Shown here one piece after another: positions 1-5,217 of a stretch of 5,217 nt of DNA (the first letter of the stretch is position 1; every line of letters starts with the position of its first letter). The stretch is from contig CALBTQ010000704.1 of assembly GCA_937967875.1 (NCBI GenBank), positions 1 through 5,217 on the forward strand. The letters are read 5' to 3'. Source of the DNA: an uncultured Pseudomonadota bacterium. GTDB taxonomy: Bacteria > Lernaellota > Lernaellaia > Lernaellales > Lernaellaceae. The translations under genes were made by a program, and so were the position numbers. The notes under the pieces are model-generated. The model was given only the letters and a program-made list of their open reading frames with translations. It had not been told where the DNA came from and searched no databases.

Positions 1-45
1 GATCGTATTCGGTGACTGGAGTTCAGACGTGTGCTCTTCCGATCT
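1..45 (+). other. Illumina P7-side adapter (non-biological sequence)
   Basis: Bases 12-45 are the Illumina multiplexing read-2 adapter, beginning GTGACTGGAG and ending CTCTTCCGATCT. Bases 1-3 (GAT) fit the end of the P7 oligonucleotide, and bases 4-11 (CGTATTCG) sit where an 8-base index belongs. The stretch is library construct, not genome. It supplies false GTG starts at 29 and 31, so translations that begin MCSSDL or MLFRSG here are artefacts. Genuine sequence starts at about base 46. Confidence 0.98.
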
Positions 46-104
46 GGCTCGAACGGTACGGCGTCTGCCCGCAATGCCGGGAAAAAGGCGCGCGCGAACT
101 CTGA
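46..104 (+). CDS. Fur/PerR-family regulator, C-terminal fragment (5' cut by adapter)
   Basis: Only the last 18 codons remain, in the frame ctc(48-50) to tga(102-104). They read LERYGVCPQC followed by REKGAREL. The pattern hydrophobic-E-x-Y-G-V-C-x-x-C within a few residues of the stop is the C-terminus of PerR/Fur metalloregulators; Bacillus PerR ends RLEIYGVCQEC plus a short tail. There the CxxC pair belongs to the structural zinc site. The two leftover bases GG at 46-47 would allow an Arg codon before the Leu, as in PerR. The DNA-binding domain and sensing residues are missing, so peroxide, iron and zinc sensing cannot be told apart. The gene ends 17 bases before fdhD on the same strand and may share its transcript. 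An unrelated small zinc-ribbon tail is the alternative. Confidence 0.6.
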
Positions 105-121
105 AACGAAGCGGCGAAAGC

Positions 122-919
122 ATGACCTCATCGATCACCCGCCAGGTTGTCGTTTGCCACGGACCGCACGGCGCGCCCGAGCCGGTCGACGTCGTGCGCG
201 AGCGGCCGTTGCGCCTGGTCCTCAACGACCGCGAGCTGATCACGCTGATGACCGATTTTTCGCACCCCGCCGAACTGGTCGTGGGCTTTTTGCACAACGA
301 GGGGCTGCTGGACGCGGCTGGGCAGATACAAGCCGTGACGATCGACGAAGCGACCGAAACCGCGTATGTCGCGGCGCGGATCGATCCGGCGCGGCTGGCG
401 GCGGCTTTCGGCAAACGCGTGGTGACCAGCGGCGCGAACAAGGGCAGTTTGTATCAGCAGGTGCTGCGGCAGGTCGAGGCCGGCGAGGTGCGCGTGCGCG
501 GCCAACTGACGCTGACGCCCGCGACGATCTACGCGCGCTGCGGCGAATTGTCCGGGGCGTCGGAGCTGTACAAAAACACGCACGGCGTGCACGGCGCGGC
601 GCTGTACGACGCGGCGGGCGTGCAGGTTTTTCGCGAGGACATCGGCCGGCACAACGCACTGGACAAACTGGCCGGCTGGGCGCTGGCCAACGACCGCGAC
701 CCCGGCCGCTGCGCATTGTTTTTCACCGGACGCATCAGCAGCGAGGTGATGCTCAAGGCCGGCCGGCTTGGCTCGCCGATTCTCACCTCGCTCTCCGCGC
801 CGACCGATCTGGGGCTGGCGCTGGCCGAGAAAATCGGCATGACCGTGGTGGGCAAGGTGCGCGCCGACGGTTGCCGCGTCTACACCCATCCGCAACGCAT
901 CGCCTGGGAGGAAGCATGA
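122..919 (+). CDS. fdhD: FdhD, formate dehydrogenase sulfurtransferase/accessory protein
   Basis: This 265-residue protein has the normal FdhD length. FdhD carries sulfur from a cysteine desulfurase to the Mo/W-bisMGD cofactor of formate dehydrogenase in the cytoplasm, which activates the enzyme. Visible family motifs are ELVVGFLHNEG (51-61), THGVHGAALYD (153-163), the signature REDIGRHNALDKL (171-183), TGRISSEVMLKAGRLGSP (202-219), SAPTDLGLALAEK (225-237) and the terminal VYTHPQRI (253-260). The start at 122 is chosen because family similarity begins just after it and it clears the upstream stop at 104. The in-frame ATG at 74 would overlap the upstream gene, and the GTG at 29 lies in adapter. 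Oddity: the mobile loop that normally holds CxxC or TSGC reads TSGANKG (102-108), with alanine at 105 and no cysteine. Other cysteines (12, 140, 197, 251) lie elsewhere. The stop overlaps the mobB start. Confidence 0.96.
   Translation: MTSSITRQVVVCHGPHGAPEPVDVVRERPLRLVLNDRELITLMTDFSHPAELVVGFLHNEGLLDAAGQIQAVTIDEATETAYVAARIDPARLAAAFGKRVVTSGANKGSLYQQVLRQVEAGEVRVRGQLTLTPATIYARCGELSGASELYKNTHGVHGAALYDAAGVQVFREDIGRHNALDKLAGWALANDRDPGRCALFFTGRISSEVMLKAGRLGSPILTSLSAPTDLGLALAEKIGMTVVGKVRADGCRVYTHPQRIAWEEA
907..911 (+). promoter_or_regulatory. Ribosome binding site of mobB
   Basis: GGAGG lies four bases before the ATG at 916, inside the last codons of fdhD. With the ATGA overlap it points to translational coupling and confirms the mobB start. 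Confidence 0.75.
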
Positions 920-1575
920 TTCCGATCGTCGGATTCGTCGGCACGTCCAATTGCGGCAAGACCACCGTGCTGTGTCGCGTCGTCGGCGAGCTCGCCGCGC
1001 GCGGCTATCGCGTGGCCACGATCAAACACAGCCACGAGACGATCGAGGTCGACCACGAGGGCAAAGACACCTTCAAGCATCGCGAAGCCGGCGCCTGCCA
1101 GGTGATCGCCGTGTCCGCCAAACGCCTGGCGGTGATGAGCGAAACCGAAGCGGCGCAGGAGCTCGACGAGCTGGTCGGACGCTTCGTCGACGACGCGGAC
1201 ATCGTGTTGGTCGAGGGCTTCAAACGCGCGCCGGTGCCCAAGATCGAGGTGTGGCGCGAGGGACAGCCCGACGAAACGATCGTCTGCCAAAACGATCCGT
1301 ATTGGTTGGCGCTGGCCACCGACTACCCGCTGGACGTCGAGGTGCCCGTGCTCGATCTGAACTGGCCCGAGCAGATCGCCGATTTCATCGAGCAGCGTTT
1401 TCTGAAAGACGTGGAAGTCGCGCCGGTGCGCCTGCTGGTCGACGGCAAACGCATCGAACTCAACGCCTTCGCCGCCGGGATGCTCGCGGGCGTGGTGCGC
1501 GGCGCGCTCGGCTCGCTCAAGGGCTGCACCGACGCCGGGCGCATTCGTCTGGATATCGATCCACCCCAGGAATAA
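916..1575 (+). CDS. mobB: MobB, molybdopterin-guanine dinucleotide biosynthesis GTPase/adaptor with C-terminal extension
   Basis: This 219-residue P-loop protein assists MobA in the GTP-dependent formation of the bis-MGD cofactor used by formate dehydrogenase and related Mo/W enzymes. Walker A is GTSNCGKT (9-16). ATIKHSH (34-40) and the MobB signature DTFKHREAGA (51-60) follow, then VLVEGFKRAPVPKIEV (97-112), which contains the conserved VEGFK. The MobB domain ends near residue 163. Typical stand-alone MobB proteins are about 170 residues. Here about 50 more follow (168-215), with VRLLVDGKRIELNAFAAG and a later SLKGC, a compact module probably of strands and one helix and of unknown role; I recall a similar tail in some other MobB proteins. 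The gene overlaps fdhD by four bases, so the two act as one maturation unit. It ends 65 bases before the convergent lipoprotein gene. Confidence 0.93.
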   Translation: MIPIVGFVGTSNCGKTTVLCRVVGELAARGYRVATIKHSHETIEVDHEGKDTFKHREAGACQVIAVSAKRLAVMSETEAAQELDELVGRFVDDADIVLVEGFKRAPVPKIEVWREGQPDETIVCQNDPYWLALATDYPLDVEVPVLDLNWPEQIADFIEQRFLKDVEVAPVRLLVDGKRIELNAFAAGMLAGVVRGALGSLKGCTDAGRIRLDIDPPQE

Positions 1576-1576
1576 T

Positions 1577-1634
1577 GACGAATAACGAATGTGGAATTAC
1601 GAATTTATTCCGCATTCCGCATTCGCCATTCCGC
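1577..1634. repeat. Inverted array of eight AT-rich heptamers between convergent genes
   Basis: Four 7-base units ending GAAT (GACGAAT, AACGAAT, GTGGAAT, TACGAAT; 1577-1604) are followed by a TT spacer and four units of the opposite orientation (ATTCCGC twice, ATTCGCC, ATTCCGC; 1607-1634). The arms can pair in more than one register. With 1577-1597 against 1607-1627, 16 of 21 positions are Watson-Crick and one more is G-U, leaving a 9-base loop. The element starts two bases after the mobB stop codon and ends six bases before the stop codon of the opposite gene. It could fold as a bidirectional transcript-end hairpin, but there is no clean U-tract. Similar short GAAT-type intergenic arrays occur dispersed in some large environmental genomes, from memory. 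Confidence 0.8.
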
Positions 1635-1640
1635 AATTGC

Positions 1641-2315
1641 TCAACAACTGCTGATCGCGCAGGAAATCAGCGCGGGACAATCAGCGTCGTCGTTACAGAA
1701 GCAATTGATGCGGATGCACGAGGAGGTGGTGCCGTCGTTGGCGGGCGATGCGCTGCCGTATTCACAGGATTCGATCGCCTCTTGGCGGGTCAGCGTCCGG
1801 CCGTCTTCGTTGACCGCGCGGTCGCAATCGTAGAGCGTGTTCATCACATCGTTGCACGAGTAATCGCAGCCGCTGTGATCTTCGCCGTCGCCGTGTTCGA
1901 CGCAGTCGATGAGCAATGCCTGCCCGTGATCGTCCTGCATCGCTTGCGCATCGGCCACGGCCTGGGCGACGCACTCGTCGACACACGGTTTTTGCGTGGT
2001 GCAATCGTCGCCGGTTTCCAGGCAACCGAGCATGCAGCCGACGAGCACAGTTTCTTCCAACTCGGTGCAACAACGCCGCATGATGTCGGCCAGTTCGCCC
2101 GGACCCGCGAAGCCGGCGTAGGCGTTCACACAGCCCTCGGCCCACACCTCGCCCATCAGCACGCAGCCGGTGGATGGCGCGTCGTCGTCATCGTCATCGT
2201 CGGAAACATCGTTATCGTCGTCATCGTCGTCGTCATCGTCGCCGCAGGCGATCGTCAGCGCCGCGCCCAGCAGGCAAATCGACAAAATCAACAGGAACCA
2301 CAGCCGCAGCTTCAT
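1641..2315 (-). CDS. Cysteine-rich lipoprotein with poly-aspartate linker, unknown function
   Basis: This 224-residue protein is predicted to be exported and lipid-anchored. Residues 1-23 form a signal peptide (MKLRLW, then a hydrophobic core) ending LTIA before Cys24, an acceptable lipobox although Thr rather than Leu/Val/Ile is at -3. The residue after the lipidated Cys is Gly, not the Asp that signals inner-membrane retention in E. coli, so an outer-membrane location is possible. Residues 26-45 are an acidic stalk, D9-N-D-V-S-D7. The globular part (about 50-224) holds 20 cysteines, including CC at 82-83 and CxC at 205-207, and ends in Cys; the even number suggests disulfide bonds. I do not recognise a family. 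The ATG at 2315 is chosen over upstream in-frame starts because the signal peptide and a good AAGGAG site precede it correctly. It lies 71 bases downstream of the BPI-like gene and may share its transcript. Confidence 0.85.
   Translation of the reverse strand: MKLRLWFLLILSICLLGAALTIACGDDDDDDDDDNDVSDDDDDDDAPSTGCVLMGEVWAEGCVNAYAGFAGPGELADIMRRCCTELEETVLVGCMLGCLETGDDCTTQKPCVDECVAQAVADAQAMQDDHGQALLIDCVEHGDGEDHSGCDYSCNDVMNTLYDCDRAVNEDGRTLTRQEAIESCEYGSASPANDGTTSSCIRINCFCNDDADCPALISCAISSC
2181..2240 (-). repeat. GAY trinucleotide tract encoding the Asp stalk
   Basis: Twenty consecutive codons, all GAC or GAT except one AAC, one GTT and one TCC, encode D9-N-D-V-S-D7. The mix of GAC and GAT shows it is not a pure microsatellite, although slippage length variation is still possible. 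It lies directly after the lipobox Cys and Gly, as expected for a flexible charged spacer. On the opposite strand the tract reads as Arg/His or Ser runs, which are meaningless. Confidence 0.9.
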
Positions 2316-2321
2316 CGCCTT

Positions 2322-2327
2322 CTCCTT
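2322..2327 (-). promoter_or_regulatory. Ribosome binding site of the lipoprotein gene
   Basis: On the minus strand AAGGAG stands six bases before the ATG at 2315. It decides the start in favour of MKLRLW over longer in-frame alternatives reaching up to 2411. Confidence 0.8.
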
Positions 2328-2333
2328 CGCGGC

Positions 2334-2368
2334 AAAAAACGAAACTCCCCGCCGTCGGTGACGAGGAG
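2334..2368 (-). terminator. Weak hairpin plus T-tract, possible terminator or attenuator
   Basis: Read on the minus strand, CTCC-T-CGTC, an ACC loop, GACG, GCGG and GGAG give an interrupted 8-bp stem, followed by TTTCGTTTTTT. This resembles an intrinsic terminator for the BPI-like gene. The internal loop makes it weak, and it ends only 18 bases before the lipoprotein ATG, which leaves little room for a separate promoter. It may instead allow partial read-through, or be chance. Confidence 0.25.
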
Positions 2369-2386
2369 CTTCGCGAACGTCGAAAA

Positions 2387-5172
2387 CTATCGCAGCGGAC
2401 GCGTCCGCCACGGCGCATCGAGCGGCGCCTCCACGAGATTGCCGTAGATGCCCAGGAAATCGTTGGTCGTGCCGATGGTCGTCAGGTCGACGACCTGCAG
2501 CGAGTAGCCCTCGAAGGCCGGGATGGGGAACTCTTCCAGGAACGAGCTGATCATCGGCAGCACGAACTGAATGAGCGTGGGCACGAACTGCTCGAAGAAC
2601 GCCGGCGGCAGCAGGCTCATCGACTCGGTGATGTCCAGCGCCACGGTGGGCGTGCCGATTTCAACGGTCAGCGAAGTGCCCGCCGTGTCGGCGTCGACGG
2701 TCACCGAGGCGTCCAGGTAGATGACCATCGCCAGGACCGTCGTTTCCTCGTCGGTCGGCGATTGCACGACGATGTCGGCGAAGAACTCGCCCATTTCCAA
2801 TTCGACGCCCGCCGCTTTATCGCCCGGATACAGGTCGATGATCGGCGGCAGCTTGGGCGCGGTGTGGATGACCACCGGCGCTTCCTCGCCGTAGATGTCG
2901 CTGATGCCCGGGAAGAACAACTCGAGGTCGCCCGCGGTCAGCCCGAGGCCGAAGCCGCTCGCGTCGTCGAGCGTCAGGGTCAGCAGACCCGAGCGGTACA
3001 TCACGTACAACGCTTCGTTGAGCATGTCGTCGCTGATGCCCGCCGCCAATTCATATGGTTGGTAGCCGGGCGAGACGGCGCCGAAGTCGGGCAGGTTGCC
3101 CAGCGTGTAATACGAGCCGTTGTGGGCCGGCGTGTTCGGATCGTAGGCGTCCGCGCCGGTCTTGCCGTCCATCCACAGGATGATGCCCGGCGTGCCGATC
3201 TCGATGTCGTTGAAGCGCGCTTCCAGCGACAGCGTGTGCTCCAGCAGCTCGAAGGAGAAGGCCAGCTCCAGATCGCCCAGCGCCTCTTCGATCAGCGGCG
3301 GCACTTCTTCCTGCACGATCTGGTTGATCAGGTTTTCGGCGATGGGGATCATGATGATTTCCAGCGCCGCCGAAAGCTGCGCGACCAACGACGGATCGAA
3401 CCCGGTGAGCGTCAGTTCGAAGCCGGTCGGCTCGCTGAGGTTGATCGTGCCCAGCGTCACCGACAGTTCGTTGTCGACCACGTCCACGTACACCGGAATG
3501 TCGGCGCGCAGTTCGTCGAAGGAGATCGAGCCGAGGTACGTTTCGTCCGTGCCGTCCGCGCAGGTAATGCTCGCCGACAGCGACAGCGCCACGTCGCTCA
3601 ATATCGCCTCGGCCCAGATGTAGCCGTTCATCGATTGGAGGTTGATCGCCACGCTGTAATCGAACGAGGTGATCTGCGCGTAAACGTCGCAGGTCTGGCC
3701 GCCCAGGCTGAAGGTCTCGTCGACCAGCGGATCGGGCAGGTACTGCGTGATGTCGAACTCTTCCAGGTAGCCGATGGCGATTTCCTCGACGCGATCCAGG
3801 CCGCTTTGGTTGACGCGCGCGCCCACCGCGTTTTCCACCCAGACGTCGTTGGCCAGGTACGAGCCGCGCAGCACGCTGATCTGGTAGGTCGCGGTGTTGC
3901 CGGAGTTGTCGGCCACCTCGGCTTCGAACAGGTTGTAGCCCTGGGCCAGCGAGCGCGGATAGGAAAACACGCCGTTGGTGCCGAAGCTGACGTTCAGGTC
4001 GTTGATTTTCAGATAGGCGATGTCGCCGCCGATGTCGGTGATCACGCCGGCCAGCACGACCGAGGGATTTTCGGTGAAGGTGCCGCGCGCCGGGCTGGTC
4101 CAGGCGATCGTCGGCGGCGAGTTGTCGGTGACGTTGATCGTCTGCGAATCCGACAGCGCCGAATACGAGGCGGTGACGACGAATTCGCCGCCCTTGTTGA
4201 AGGTGATCGTCCGTTCGGTCGTGTTAATGATCACGCCGTTGGACGGGTTGGAGGCGATCGTCCAGCCCGAGGTGTGATGGTTGCCGTAGGCGTCGACCAT
4301 CGTGACCTCGTAGTCGATCGTCTCGCCCGCGTCGATGCCGTTGTCGGACACGTCCAGATCCAGCGAAACCGGCGTGCCCGCCGTGATGGTGATGGTGTCG
4401 GTCGCCGTCACCGCCGGGTAGCCGGCCGGGAAGGCGGTGACCGTGTAGTCGGCGGCGACGGTGAAGCGCAGGCGCATGGTGTCGTAGTTGATCGTCACGC
4501 CCGCGCCCGGTTCGACGTTGAAGGCGACCTGGTGGTCGAGCACTTCGTTGAACTGATTGAACACGGCGACGTTCGCGTTGACCCACGCGCCCGCCTGGGC
4601 CGTCGTCGCCGAAAGGTTCAGCGTGATGTGATGCGGGATGTTGTCGCTGGCGACGACCGTTTCCTCGTCGGACAACTCGATCTTCTTGCCGTTGTATTCG
4701 CAACTGGCCGTGAAGGTCCATGTGCCCGGCTGGTCGAAGGTGAACACTTCGCCGTTTTGCGTGAAGCCGGTGGCCGGGTTGACGTTATGGTCGATCGTCA
4801 CCGAGCCGGTGATGTCGTTGCCCTGCGCGTCGTACACGTGCACCGAGCGCGTGACCTGCGTGCCCACCTGCGGATAGAGGCTGGTCAGTTGCAGGTCGAG
4901 GTAGGGCTCGCCGATGTCGACGGTGAAGTTGTTGGTGTCCTCGTCGAAGCCGTAGGCGTTTTCCGCGGTGGCGTACAGGGTGTGCGCGCCGTCGGTCAGC
5001 CCGTCGATGGCGCCGGTGACGGTCGTATCGCCGATCAGCAGCTGGCCGGTGACGTTGTTGCCGTCGAGGAAGACCTCGACGATGTCGGCGTCGGTGACGT
5101 TGATCAGCACGGCCACTTCGTTGGTGGTGTAGGTCTGGCCGGCGGCCGGGGTGACGATGTCGATGGTCGGCG
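2387..5172 (-). CDS. Secreted/surface protein: Ig-like repeats plus BPI/LBP-type (TULIP) lipid-binding domain, 5' truncated
   Basis: The frame is open from the stop at 2387 up to the adapter, giving about 927 residues without a true N-terminus. The GTG at 5116 is internal, because SPTIDIVTP precedes it. Numbering from that GTG: five beta-sandwich, Ig-like units (about -18 to 67, 70-158, 160-247, 248-331 and 333-416). The last has the bacterial Ig form SPPTIAWTSPARGTF with LAQGYNLFEAEVADNSGNTA. Residues 417-897 resemble both barrels of BPI/LBP/CETP: VGARVNQSGLDRVEEIA (431-447), an amphipathic helix region (574-612), the second-barrel entry ISDDMLNEALYVMYRSGLL (694-712), LPPAFFEQFVPTLIQFVLP (836-854), FPIP (863-866) and a final strand NDFLGIYGN. 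That fold binds phospholipid or lipid A in animals; the ligand here is unknown. C476 and C519 could form a disulfide. There is no C-terminal anchor, so export would depend on the missing N-terminus. Confidence 0.85.
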
Positions 5173-5217
5173 AGATCGGAAGAGCGTCGTGTAGGGAAAG
5201 AGTGTAGATCTCGGTGG
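5173..5217 (-). other. Illumina P5-side universal adapter, reverse complement (non-biological)
   Basis: The sequence starts AGATCGGAAGAGCGTCGTGT and runs to GATCTCGGTGG, the reverse complement of the read-1/universal adapter. No i5 index interrupts it, so it is the single-index form. It truncates the large minus-strand gene and creates the plus-strand pseudo-peptide end DRKSVV. Confidence 0.98.

Noticed and set aside
31..915. A frame that would make mobB a fusion with about 295 extra N-terminal residues starting MLFRSG
   Set aside because: Its start lies in the adapter and the extra part is Arg/Ala-rich out-of-frame fdhD. The MobB P-loop begins right after the ATG at 916, which has its own ribosome binding site.
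1577..1634. CRISPR-like array
   Set aside because: The units are 7 bases, contiguous and mirrored, with no spacers and no cas genes.
1591..1833. 80-residue plus-strand frame beginning in the heptamer array
   Set aside because: Its start reads the repeat (RIYSAFRIRHS type) and the rest is antisense to the lipoprotein; it is a known kind of false call on GAAT repeats.
2316..2411. 32-residue N-terminal extension of the lipoprotein
   Set aside because: It would place a charged Arg-rich segment before the signal peptide; the ATG at 2315 has a well-spaced AAGGAG site.
951..2447. About 500-codon plus-strand frame crossing mobB, the heptamer array and the lipoprotein gene
   Set aside because: It is a shadow of mobB in another frame joined to the antisense of the lipoprotein, with Arg-rich low-complexity composition and no start-site support.
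4224..4721. 165-codon minus-strand frame inside the Ig region
   Set aside because: It is a His/Arg/Gly-rich out-of-frame reading of the large gene on the same strand, with no motifs.
2174..5194. Very long (about 1000-codon) open frame on the plus strand, antisense to the BPI-like gene
   Set aside because: It is rich in Arg, Val, Asp and His, as expected from the complement of GC-biased codons. It translates the Asp tract as an Arg/His run, ends within adapter as DRKSVV, and has no domain; the minus-strand frame has clear Ig and BPI motifs.

Overview
The window is a GC-rich bacterial fragment, most likely a metagenome assembly contig, flanked on both sides by Illumina library adapter. Bases 1-45 are the P7 side (end of P7, an 8-base index, then the read-2 adapter). 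Bases 5173-5217 are the reverse complement of the read-1/universal adapter. Genuine insert is 46-5172. The adapter at the left creates false N-terminal extensions, and both outer genes are cut by it.

Left half, plus strand: the last 18 codons of a Fur/PerR-type regulator (46-104), then fdhD (122-919), then mobB (916-1575). fdhD and mobB overlap by ATGA. These two genes serve molybdenum/tungsten enzyme maturation, with FdhD acting on formate dehydrogenase and MobB on the guanine dinucleotide cofactor, so the host probably makes a Mo/W formate dehydrogenase. FdhD lacks the usual cysteine(s) in its mobile sulfur-transfer loop. MobB carries a roughly 50-residue C-terminal extension.

Centre: the 65-base convergent intergenic region holds a near-palindromic array of eight heptamers (four xxxGAAT units, then four ATTCxxC units). 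It is AT-rich compared with its surroundings.

Right half, minus strand: a 5'-truncated large surface or secreted protein (2387 to the adapter at 5173), followed by a small cysteine-rich lipoprotein with a poly-aspartate stalk (1641-2315). The large protein has about five immunoglobulin-like domains followed by about 480 residues that match the two-barrel BPI/LBP (TULIP) lipid-binding architecture motif by motif. That architecture is known chiefly from eukaryotes and is the most interesting content of the window. The two minus-strand genes are 71 bases apart and may be co-transcribed; any joint function at the cell surface is inference.

Taxonomy: the lipoprotein signal, secreted Ig-like protein, high GC and metagenomic adapters suggest an uncultured Gram-negative lineage, perhaps deltaproteobacteria-like. 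Nothing here fixes the phylum. There is no RNA gene, CRISPR array or insertion sequence, and no gene-free stretch longer than 75 bases inside the insert.
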